This document shows positions 4,383-11,398 of a stretch of DNA of 11,657 nt, one piece after another (positions within the stretch are counted from its first letter, which is position 1; each line of letters starts with the position of its first letter). The notes under the pieces are model-generated. The model did no database searches. It worked only from the letters and a program-made list of their open reading frames with translations, and had not been told where the DNA came from. Both the position numbers and the translations under genes were made by a program. Origin of the DNA: UBA6054 sp964522095 (GTDB lineage: Bacteria > Planctomycetota > Phycisphaerae > Phycisphaerales > UBA1924). The stretch is from contig CAZFSO010000070.1 of assembly GCA_964522095.1 (NCBI GenBank), positions 1-11,657 on the forward strand. Direction: 5' to 3'.

Positions 4383-6605
4383 CCGACCCTTGCGGGCCGG
4401 CTTGCCGCGTTTCTTCTTCGCGGGCTTGCGTCCGATGCCGAGCGCCTCCTCCACCTCGGACCGGCGGAGCATGACCGATTCCTCGCCCGCGTTGGCATCG
4501 AGGATGGCCTGCACGTGCCGGAACTGGTCGCGCAGGCTCGCGGCCTTCTCGAAGGCCATCTCCTGGGCCGCGTCGATCATCTCCTCCTCGAGCGCCTTGG
4601 CGAGCACGCGGGCGTCGATCATCGGCTCGGCCTCGGCCGTTGCCTCCCGCGCCTTGCGCCGGGCCCGCAGTTCCGACTCGATGCCGCGCCGGATGGCCTT
4701 GCGGATCGTCTGCGGCACGATCCCGTGCTCGGCGTTGTATGCCAACTGGCGCGCCCGGCGGCGTTCGGTCTCGTCGATCGCCTGGCGCATCGACTCGGTC
4801 ATGCCGTCGGCGTAGAGCACCACCTTGGCGTCGGCGTTGCGGGCCGCACGCCCCATCAACTGGATGAGCGAGGTGGCGCTGCGCAGGTAGCCCTCCTTGT
4901 CCGCGTCCAGGATGCACACCAGGGAGACCTCCGGCAGGTCCAGGCCCTCGCGGAGCAGGTTGACGCCGACGAGCACGTCGAACTCGCCCGCCCGCAGCCC
5001 GGTGAGGATCTCGATGCGGTCGAGCGTCTCGATGTCCGAGTGCAGGTATCGCACGCGGAAGCCGTTGTTGGCCAGGTAGTTCGTCAGGTCCTCGCACAGG
5101 CGCTTGGTCAGCGCGGTGACCAGCACGCGGTCGCCGCGTTCCACGCGTTCGCGGCAGCGCTCCATCAGGTCGGGCACCTGGCCCGTGGCCGGGCGGATCT
5201 CGATCTCGGGGTCCACCAGCCCGGTGGGGCGGATGATCAGTTCGACCACCTCGCCCCCGGTCTGCGCGAGTTCGTACGCCGCGGGCGTGGCGCTGACGTA
5301 GAGCACCTGGGGGGTCATCGCCTCGAACTCCTCGAAGCGGATGGGCCGGTTGTCCAGGGCGCTGGGCAGTCGGAAGCCGTGCTCGACCAGCACGTCCTTG
5401 CGGGCCTTGTCGCCGGCGAACATGGCGCGGATCTGGGGGACCGTCACGTGGGACTCGTCGACGATGAGGATCCAGTCGCCCGCATTCTGGCGGGTCACGC
5501 CGAAGCGCCGGGCGTCCTCCATGGCGTCGCGCCCGGCGACGGTGCCGTCCTGGTTGACCACCAGGCGGGGGTCGGGCCGGCGCTGGCTCGGGTCGGGCAC
5601 GGGCGGGGCGTAGTCGAAGTAGTCCAGCAGCGTGAAGGGGCGCTCGCCGGGCAGGCGCCCGTCCATGTAGCGCGAGTAGTTCTCGATGCCGTTGCAGAAG
5701 CCGACCTCCTCGATCATCTCGATGTCGTGCTTCGTGCGCGCCAGCAGGCGCTGGGCCTCCAGCAGTTTGCCCTCACTGCGGAACTCGGCCACCCGGGCCT
5801 CGAGTTCGGCCTTGATGCCGTCCACCGCCGACTGCAACTTGTCCTCGGGCATGACGTAGTGGACCGCCGGGAAGAGGAAGAACTGCTTCTCCTCCGCCAG
5901 CACCTCGGCGGTGGTGGGGTTGATCAGGCTGACCGAGTCGATCTCGTCGCCGAAGAGTTCGATGCGGACGGCGAACTTCTCGTATGCCGGCCAGACCTCG
6001 ATCGCGTCGCCCCGTGCCCGGTACGAGCCGCGCTTGAAGTCGACGTCCATGCGCTGGTACTGCATGGCGTTGAGCGCCAGGAAGAAGTCCCGCCGGCCCA
6101 TGCGGGCGCCCTTCGTGATGGTGAACACCTTCTCGGAGTACGCGCTGGGCGATCCCAGGCCGAAGATGCACGACACCGACGCGACCACCACGGTGTCCCG
6201 GCGCTGGAGCAGGTTGCTCGTCGCCGCCAGGCGGAGCTGGTCCAGGTCGTCGTTGCGGCTGGCGTCCTTCTCGATGTAGATGTCGCGCCCGGGGATGTAC
6301 GCCTCGGGCTGGTAGTAGTCGTAGTACGACACGAAGTAGTTGACGCTGTTCTTCGGGAAGAACTCCCGGAGTTCCTCGTACAACTGGGCCGCCAGCGTCT
6401 TGTTGTGGCTGAGGATCAGCGCCGGCTTCTGCAGGCGGGCGATCACGTTGGCCATGGTGTAGGTCTTGCCCGTGCCGGTCGCGCCGAGCAGGCAGACCTG
6501 CTTCTCGCCGGCCTGGAACTTGGAGACGATCGACTCGATCGCCTGGGGCTGGTCGCCCGCGGGCGCGAACGGGCTGACGACCTCGAAGCGGCGGTTGGCG
6601 TTCAC
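4380..6605 (-). CDS. uvrB: Excinuclease ABC subunit B (UvrB helicase)
   Basis: UvrB is the damage-verifying helicase of nucleotide excision repair: loaded by UvrA, it then recruits UvrC. Visible motifs, numbered from the GTG at 6605, are SPFAPAGDQPQAIE (11-24), Walker A GATGTGKT (41-48), the damage-probing beta-hairpin YYDYYQPEAYIP (94-105), Walker B DESH (383-386), SAT (438-440), NLLREGLDLPEVSLV (549-563), QLMGRAARN (582-590), and the C-terminal UVR domain ending EFEKAA/MAFEKAASLRDQ (about 672-706), followed by a Lys/Arg-rich tail. At 741 residues it is longer than E. coli UvrB (673), mainly because of an insertion of about 45 residues (331-377) just before Walker B. The GTG at 6605 fits the usual short N-terminus; a TTG at 6641 with AGGA seven bases upstream is the alternative. 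Probably first gene of an operon with the two small genes downstream. Confidence 0.97.
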   Translation of the reverse strand: MNANRRFEVVSPFAPAGDQPQAIESIVSKFQAGEKQVCLLGATGTGKTYTMANVIARLQKPALILSHNKTLAAQLYEELREFFPKNSVNYFVSYYDYYQPEAYIPGRDIYIEKDASRNDDLDQLRLAATSNLLQRRDTVVVASVSCIFGLGSPSAYSEKVFTITKGARMGRRDFFLALNAMQYQRMDVDFKRGSYRARGDAIEVWPAYEKFAVRIELFGDEIDSVSLINPTTAEVLAEEKQFFLFPAVHYVMPEDKLQSAVDGIKAELEARVAEFRSEGKLLEAQRLLARTKHDIEMIEEVGFCNGIENYSRYMDGRLPGERPFTLLDYFDYAPPVPDPSQRRPDPRLVVNQDGTVAGRDAMEDARRFGVTRQNAGDWILIVDESHVTVPQIRAMFAGDKARKDVLVEHGFRLPSALDNRPIRFEEFEAMTPQVLYVSATPAAYELAQTGGEVVELIIRPTGLVDPEIEIRPATGQVPDLMERCRERVERGDRVLVTALTKRLCEDLTNYLANNGFRVRYLHSDIETLDRIEILTGLRAGEFDVLVGVNLLREGLDLPEVSLVCILDADKEGYLRSATSLIQLMGRAARNADAKVVLYADGMTESMRQAIDETERRRARQLAYNAEHGIVPQTIRKAIRRGIESELRARRKAREATAEAEPMIDARVLAKALEEEMIDAAQEMAFEKAASLRDQFRHVQAILDANAGEESVMLRRSEVEEALGIGRKPAKKKRGKPARKGR

Positions 6606-6653
6606 CCCGAATGGTATGGCCGGACGACCGTCCCCGAACAAACGCCGATCCTA

Positions 6654-6659
6654 TTTATA
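6654..6659 (-). promoter_or_regulatory. Candidate -10 box (TATAAA) for uvrB
   Basis: TATAAA on the minus strand would start transcription near 6647, giving a leader of about 40 bases to the GTG at 6605. This spacing argues mildly against the TTG at 6641. No recognisable -35 box lies at 16-18 bases, and I see no LexA-type or other damage-response operator overlapping it. Confidence 0.35.
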
Positions 6660-6672
6660 CGCGAATGGGCAC

Positions 6673-6701
6673 TTGCCGAGCGTGGTAAGTGACCATATAG
6701 T
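6673..6701 (+). promoter_or_regulatory. Promoter of the ArsR-SRPBCC gene
   Basis: TTGCCG (6673-6678), a 17-base spacer and TATAGT (6696-6701) form the best sigma-70-type promoter in the window (4/6 and 5/6 matches). Transcription should start near 6708, about 48 bases before the ATG. Confidence 0.6.
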
Positions 6702-6704
6702 CAC
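6689..6704. promoter_or_regulatory. Operator-like inverted repeat GTGAC-CATATA-GTCAC
   Basis: A perfect 5+5 inverted repeat with a 6-base centre covers the whole -10 box of the ArsR-SRPBCC promoter. ArsR-family repressors typically bind short inverted repeats over the -10 or -35 of their own promoter, so autorepression is the likely reading. It is also close to the divergent uvrB promoter (-10 at 6654-6659), which could feel the same protein. Confidence 0.55.
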
Positions 6705-6707
6705 ATA

Positions 6708-6723
6708 TCGGGCCGCGGCCCGA
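6708..6723. repeat. 16-bp perfect GC palindrome at the predicted +1
   Basis: TCGGGCCGCGGCCCGA is its own reverse complement and begins at the predicted transcript start of the ArsR-SRPBCC gene. It could be a second operator half, or form a short 5'-end hairpin stabilising the mRNA. In a genome this GC-rich, chance is possible. Confidence 0.35.
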
Positions 6724-6755
6724 GGGTCGGCAGGACGCCGGCCGGACCACCCGCC

Positions 6756-7541
6756 ATGGACGACCACTCCGACCCAGTCTGGAAGGCCCTCGCCGACCCC
6801 ACCCGCCGCGCGGTGCTCGACGAACTCCGCAACGGCCCCCGGACCACCGGGGCCCTGGCGGACCGATTCGCCGGGATGACCCGCTACGGCGTGATGAAGC
6901 ACCTGGCGGTGCTGGAGGCGGCGGGACTGGTCACGGTCGAGCGCCGCGGCCGCGAGCGATGGAACCACCTCAACGCCGTGCCGCTCAGGCGGATCTACGA
7001 GCGCTGGGTGAGCAAGTACGAGGACCAGTGGGCCGGCTCGTTGCTCCGGCTCAGGAACGTTGTGGAAAAGGAGACGCCGATGGGAGTCAAGTTCACCGAC
7101 CGTCCGGCCCGCACCGCCCACGTGGTGTGCGAGATCACGATCGACGCCCCGCGCGAGCGGGTCTACCGGGCCTGGTTCGACCGCACCGCCGACTGGTTCT
7201 ACGAGAAGGAGCCCGGCCAGCACGACGGCGCCTCGCACTGCGAGGAGAAGATGGGCGGCAAGTTCTACATGGACGTGCCGGGCGGCGGGTTCAACGTCCT
7301 CGGCGAGGTCACGATGATCAAGCCGGGCAGGAAGATCCGCCTCCGCGGCGACTGCACCATCCCCGACGCCTTCATCGCCAACATGACCATCGCCTTCGAG
7401 GACGCGGGCACCGGCACCCGGGTCAGCGTCGACCACCGCATGTCCGGGGACTTTGAGGACGACCTGCCGGCGGGGTTCGAGGAGGGCTGGAACGACGGGC
7501 TGGGCAAACTCAAGGCGCTGGTGGAGTCGAACCCGGCGTGA
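6756..7541 (+). CDS. ArsR-family HTH regulator fused to an SRPBCC (AHSA1-like) ligand-binding domain
   Basis: This 261-residue protein has two domains. Residues 5-105 form an ArsR-type winged helix: LADPTRRAVLDEL opening helix, recognition helix RYGVMKHLAVLEAAGL (43-58), wing VERRGRERWNHLN. The CxC metal-binding motif of metal-sensing ArsR proteins is absent, so a metal signal is unlikely. Residues 118-258 form an SRPBCC/START-like domain (VCEITIDAPRERVYRAWFD near 124-142, GEVTMIKPGRKIRLRGDC near 183-200, the GFEEGWNDGLGKLK end), which usually binds small hydrophobic ligands. In many bacteria these are two adjacent genes, regulator then SRPBCC protein. Here they are fused, yet an AAGGAG six bases before the in-frame Met109 ATG (7080) marks an internal start. 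The operator over its promoter suggests autorepression relieved by a ligand. The ligand is unknown. The 3' end overlaps the convergent gene by 32 bases. Confidence 0.88.
   Translation: MDDHSDPVWKALADPTRRAVLDELRNGPRTTGALADRFAGMTRYGVMKHLAVLEAAGLVTVERRGRERWNHLNAVPLRRIYERWVSKYEDQWAGSLLRLRNVVEKETPMGVKFTDRPARTAHVVCEITIDAPRERVYRAWFDRTADWFYEKEPGQHDGASHCEEKMGGKFYMDVPGGGFNVLGEVTMIKPGRKIRLRGDCTIPDAFIANMTIAFEDAGTGTRVSVDHRMSGDFEDDLPAGFEEGWNDGLGKLKALVESNPA
7068..7082 (+). promoter_or_regulatory. Internal ribosome binding site and ATG at the domain junction
   Basis: AAGGAG (7068-7073), six bases, then ATG (7080-7082) lies in frame within the ArsR-SRPBCC gene, between the two domains. It is as good as the sites of the two PEP-CTERM genes and far better than that of the gene's own first ATG. 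Initiation here would give a free 153-residue SRPBCC protein from the same mRNA. Confidence 0.55.
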
Positions 7542-8634
7542 GCCACGCCGCCCCGCAGCGGGGGCAGACCCGCCGGCCCTCGGCGTCGGTGGGGGCCTCG
7601 TCCAGCGGGTGCAGGCAGGAGCCGCACCGGGCGTGGGCCACGATGACCCGCGACGTTCGGTGCGGGCCCCCGAAGGCCGATCCGAGCGGTATGCACAGGA
7701 CCGCGAGCAGGATGGGCGTGGTGAAGAGAAGCAGGGCCACCGCCGGGTACGGGTCGTTGTCGGTGTAGAGCATCCAGCAGAGGTACAACAGGCCCGCGGG
7801 CAGCCAGATCAGCCCAAGCATGAACGCGATGCGCGGCCCTCTCCCGACGCGGCGCATGTCGCGTTGCAGGCGCCGGCGTTCTTCCGGCTCGATTTCCGCC
7901 AGCAGTTCCGGGCGGACGAGCATGAGGCGCGAGTCGGGCGATTCCACGAAGCGGCCACGGTCGTCCGGCGCGTACAGCGCGCTCCGCATCCGGACTCCGG
8001 GCGCCAGCCAGCCGGCGAACGTCCATCGGAGCACGGGCACGACGGGACGCTGCCAGTACGGCGCGACGATGCGTTCGGTGCTCCAGGCCGCGGCGCACTC
8101 CGGGCACACGACGCAGCCGTTCGGGCCCTCCGGTGCGCCCTGGAGCGAGAACGCGCACGAGCCGCAAACGCCCTCGGCGACCGCCGTCCGTGCGATCTGC
8201 GACGTCGCGCCGCGCCGGATGTACGCGGCGTAGACCTTGTTGGCCAGGACGATGAGCCCGACGAGCAGCGCCAGCCCCAGGCCCGCCCCGCGCAGCCCGA
8301 AGAGGGCGGTGGCCGTCGCGCCGAGGAACCCGTACGCGAGGAGCACGCCCACGGTCATGGCGATCCCGATCGCCAGCCGGTCGGGGGTGGTGCGGCGGGT
8401 CTCGCTCTTGATCGACGCCGCCAGCCGCCGGGCGAGCATGGCCAGGCCCGGGTTGTCGGACTTGGACGCCCGGACCAGGTCGCGCCGGTCCAGGAGTCGG
8501 ACGGGCCGGGCGCGGTCGTCGAGCAGGGGGCGGAAGGTCGAGCGGAACCCGACGCGGGCGTCCTGGTGGGCCCGGCCCGCCACGGCCTTGCCGGCCCGGT
8601 CTGGCGTCGCGGATGGGTGCTCTGTGTTCGGCAT
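7510..8634 (-). CDS. Multi-span membrane protein with two zinc-ribbon motifs, last gene of an ABC exporter operon
   Basis: This 374-residue protein is of unknown function. A basic cytoplasmic-looking N-terminus (1-85) leads to two membrane segments (about 87-112 and 115-138), then a zinc ribbon CGSC...CPEC (C157, C160, C177, C180), a soluble region, two further membrane segments (about 268-290 and 296-320), and a second ribbon CGSC...CPRC (C337, C340, C357, C360). Each ribbon is followed by a similar AAAW/GAAW, so the unit membrane pair plus ribbon appears duplicated. Both ribbons would sit on the same side of the membrane, probably the cytoplasm. The ATG at 8634 is 20 bases after the permease stop with a GAG-type weak SD, so it is likely cotranscribed with the exporter and may be an accessory or sensing subunit. 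The 3' end overlaps the convergent ArsR-SRPBCC gene by 32 bases. Confidence 0.8.
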   Translation of the reverse strand: MPNTEHPSATPDRAGKAVAGRAHQDARVGFRSTFRPLLDDRARPVRLLDRRDLVRASKSDNPGLAMLARRLAASIKSETRRTTPDRLAIGIAMTVGVLLAYGFLGATATALFGLRGAGLGLALLVGLIVLANKVYAAYIRRGATSQIARTAVAEGVCGSCAFSLQGAPEGPNGCVVCPECAAAWSTERIVAPYWQRPVVPVLRWTFAGWLAPGVRMRSALYAPDDRGRFVESPDSRLMLVRPELLAEIEPEERRRLQRDMRRVGRGPRIAFMLGLIWLPAGLLYLCWMLYTDNDPYPAVALLLFTTPILLAVLCIPLGSAFGGPHRTSRVIVAHARCGSCLHPLDEAPTDAEGRRVCPRCGAAWLTPGSTPPAP

Positions 8635-8653
8635 GCCGTTCTCGGCGTCCAGT

Positions 8654-11398
8654 CTAACCGCGGGCCGCCATCAGCGAGCGCGGGTTGGCGCGTGCGAGAC
8701 GCCAGGCGGTGGGGACGGCGGCCAGCACCGACATCGCGACGGCGACCAACCAGCCCGCGATGATCGGGACCACGGGCGGCCGCAGCGTCAGGTCGATGCC
8801 GATCAGTCTGCGGTTGGTCACCTGCCCGCCCCACGCGGCCTGCAGGCCCAGCATGGTCCCCAGGAGCCCGGCGGCGAGCCCGATCAGCACCGCCTGCCCG
8901 CACACGAGCATGACCAGTTGCCGGCGCGAGCCGCCGACGGCCCGGATCACCCCCAGTTCGTACCGGCGCGACTGGACCTCGGCGATGATGAGGTTGGCCA
9001 CGCCGAAGCACGCGACGAGCATCGCCCCGACGGCGACCGTGCTGAACACGCCCAGCGTGCTGCGGAACACCGCCTCCAACTGCGCCCGGATCTGCCGCCC
9101 GGACCCGACGTTCAGGACGCCCATGCCCGCGGTGGCCTCCCGGATGGCGGCCACCGCCGCGTGCTCGTCGGCGTCGGGTTCGAGTTCGATGCCGACGATG
9201 TACGGCCGCGTCACGCCGAACCGCTCGGCCGCGTCGGCCCGCGAGCCGACGACCGAGTGGATGGTCTGCTGGACGAAACTGCCGCCGAAGTCGAAGTACT
9301 GGCTGATGAACTCCAGGCCCGCCGAGGTGACCACCCCGGCGATCTCGAAGCGGTGCTCGGTACCGTCGTGGCTGCACACGAACTCGTCGCCCACGCCCAG
9401 GCCCCGGGCGGTGGTGAACTCCCGCGCGACGAGCACGGCCCCGCCCCGGTCCATGCGGTCCGCGGCGGCGTCGGGGTCGCCCTCGACGAACTCGACCTCG
9501 AACATCTCCGAGATCACCCGGTAGTCCAGGCCGAAGAAGTTGGTCTTGTAGCGCTGCAGGCCCTCGACGCCAAAGCCCTCGATGTCGACCTGGGTGATGG
9601 TGATCGGCGTGGTGCGGCGGACGAAGGGCAGGGCGTCGATGGTCGGGCCCGCTTCCTCGCCCAGCGGCAGGCCGTAGGCGAAGGCGTCGGGGAAGCGGAT
9701 CTTGCCCAGCCAGTCGCGCAGCGCCGAGCCGCCGTTGGTCCAGATCGAGATCATCAGGGCCAGGCCGGTCATCAGCGCCCCGGCGGTGAACCCGTGGCGG
9801 TAGGGGGTTGCGCGCACGGTCCGCGTGAGCAGGGCCCCCGGCAGACCCAGCAGGCGCGACAGCCAAGGCGCGACCACGAGCGCCACCAGCGCGGTCACCG
9901 GCGCCGCCAGCAGGAAGTAGCCCACGAACATCGTGGGGATGCCGACGGTCACGTAGGCCCAGAAGAACACCTGCGCGTCCTGGATACCCGCGACGATGCC
10001 GATCATCACCCCGATCAGGGCCAGGGCGACGACCAGCACCCGGCGCAGCCCGGTGGCGGTGGGGGGCGTCGCGCGCGCGGACAGCGCGGCCAGCGGCGAG
10101 AGCGACGCCGCACGCCACGCGGGCCACGACGCACCCGCCAGCCCGGCGACCAGCGAGCCGAGCACGACCGCCGTGAGCATCGCGGGCGGAACCACCAGCC
10201 CCTCGGTCAGTTGGCGCTCGAACACCCTGCTCAGGGCCCAGGTCATCGCGACGCCCAGCGGCACGCCCGCGGCAGCGCCGGCGGCGGCCACCATCAGCCC
10301 CGCCATGAGTTGGGCGGCGCCCAACTGGATCTTCTCCGCCCCGATGCACCGCAGCACCGCCAGCACGCGCTGCTGCTCGGCCACGCCGGTCGTCAGGCCG
10401 GTCGCGATGATGAACCCCGCGCACAGCAGCGCGATCGCCCCGACCAGGATCAGCGCCAGTTGCGAGGTCGCCAGGTTCCGCTCCACGCCGGAGGTGATCC
10501 GCTCGGTCGTCTGGACCAGCACGTGCGGCCCGAACGCGCCGGCGTGCTCGGACGCGAACGCCTCGGGGTCGACGCCCTCCTCGAGTTCAACCTCGATCAG
10601 GGACAGACGCCCCGGTCGTCCCGCCGCCCGCTCAAGCGTGTCGAGGCTGACGATTCCGGTGGGCTTGCCGCCCAAGGGCGGGGACTCGGCGATGCCGACC
10701 ACGCGCAGGCGCGTGCGCGGGCCGAGCAGGCGGAGCACGGTCAGTTCATCGCCGATCCGGACGCCGACCCCGGCGTTCAGGCGGGCGGCTTCCTCCGCGT
10801 CGGCGACGGCCTGGCCCTCCCGCGGCGCGGGCAGGCCCGTGTGGGCCACGGGGTCGGCGAACGGGTCGACCGGCGTCCCCGCGCGGGCCCGCTGCTGGTC
10901 CGCGTGGCTCAGCCGCCGGGCCAGCGACGCGTCGATCAGGAGTTCGTCCGGGCCGGTCGGCAGCCGCCCGGCGACCAGGCGGGGCGGGCGGGCGACGAAC
11001 TCGGCGTCCAGGTCCACGCCGCTGACGAAGGCGCTGACGCGGTAGGTCGCGGGTCGAGCGGTCCACGAACCGTCCTCGCGCTGCGTGAGCGTCGGCAGTT
11101 GCAGGCCGAGCGTGAGCGTGTCCTCGATGCGTCCGTCGGCCGAGCGGACGCCGGGCCAGGCGCGGACCGCGTCGAGCATGCCGGCGGGCAGCGTCTCCCC
11201 CGCGGCCGGCTGGATACGCACCTGGGCCGTGCCCATGGCGGTGTCCAGTTGGGCGCGCACCGCGGCGTCCAGCGACGCCATCGCGCAGGCGATGGCCGCG
11301 ACCAGGGCGGTCGAGAGCGCCACCGCCGCGGTGAGCAGCGCGAACCTACTCGGCCTCGCCGAGCAGACGCTGCGCGCGAGTCGCCACGCCGCCCGCAT
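8654..11398 (-). CDS. FtsX/MacB-type ABC exporter permease, double-FtsX, 10 TM
   Basis: This 914-residue permease has the layout of the large, duplicated FtsX-type permeases such as E. coli YbbP. There is one N-terminal membrane segment (about 18-42), a large periplasmic domain to about 310, and a first FtsX block of three segments (about 313-338, 363-390, 405-430). A two-segment linker (about 452-472, 478-512) and an entry segment (about 535-556) follow, then a second periplasmic domain, then a second FtsX block (about 785-808, 828-855, 876-900). The coupling sequence YELGVIRAVGGSRRQL (813-828) is typical of FtsX domains; the first block has a weaker VLAVLRCIGAEKIQL. Such permeases drive export or extraction of lipids, lipoproteins or peptides at the inner membrane. 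The ATG at 11398 overlaps the ATPase stop by 53 bases; no later start leaves the first membrane segment intact, and GAAGGGGG lies just upstream. Substrate unknown. Confidence 0.93.
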   Translation of the reverse strand: MRAAWRLARSVCSARPSRFALLTAAVALSTALVAAIACAMASLDAAVRAQLDTAMGTAQVRIQPAAGETLPAGMLDAVRAWPGVRSADGRIEDTLTLGLQLPTLTQREDGSWTARPATYRVSAFVSGVDLDAEFVARPPRLVAGRLPTGPDELLIDASLARRLSHADQQRARAGTPVDPFADPVAHTGLPAPREGQAVADAEEAARLNAGVGVRIGDELTVLRLLGPRTRLRVVGIAESPPLGGKPTGIVSLDTLERAAGRPGRLSLIEVELEEGVDPEAFASEHAGAFGPHVLVQTTERITSGVERNLATSQLALILVGAIALLCAGFIIATGLTTGVAEQQRVLAVLRCIGAEKIQLGAAQLMAGLMVAAAGAAAGVPLGVAMTWALSRVFERQLTEGLVVPPAMLTAVVLGSLVAGLAGASWPAWRAASLSPLAALSARATPPTATGLRRVLVVALALIGVMIGIVAGIQDAQVFFWAYVTVGIPTMFVGYFLLAAPVTALVALVVAPWLSRLLGLPGALLTRTVRATPYRHGFTAGALMTGLALMISIWTNGGSALRDWLGKIRFPDAFAYGLPLGEEAGPTIDALPFVRRTTPITITQVDIEGFGVEGLQRYKTNFFGLDYRVISEMFEVEFVEGDPDAAADRMDRGGAVLVAREFTTARGLGVGDEFVCSHDGTEHRFEIAGVVTSAGLEFISQYFDFGGSFVQQTIHSVVGSRADAAERFGVTRPYIVGIELEPDADEHAAVAAIREATAGMGVLNVGSGRQIRAQLEAVFRSTLGVFSTVAVGAMLVACFGVANLIIAEVQSRRYELGVIRAVGGSRRQLVMLVCGQAVLIGLAAGLLGTMLGLQAAWGGQVTNRRLIGIDLTLRPPVVPIIAGWLVAVAMSVLAAVPTAWRLARANPRSLMAARG

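Noticed and set aside
6606..6641. TTG at 6641 as the uvrB start
   Set aside because: It has an AGGA upstream, but the extra 12 residues are not typical of UvrB and the candidate -10 box at 6654-6659 would leave almost no leader. Kept only as an alternative.
4515..6692. Plus-strand open frame of over 700 codons opposite uvrB
   Set aside because: It is the antisense of uvrB; its protein is low-complexity (rich in Val, Leu, His, Gln, Arg) and matches nothing, a known effect of high GC content at third codon positions.
6644..6723. LexA/SOS-type box between uvrB and the ArsR fusion
   Set aside because: The only good palindromes there (GTGAC-N6-GTCAC and the GC palindrome) do not match known LexA boxes and fit the ArsR promoter better.
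8355..10424. Second minus-strand frame of nearly 700 codons inside the permease gene
   Set aside because: Out-of-frame shadow; nearly all Arg, Gly, Pro and Ala with no membrane segments.
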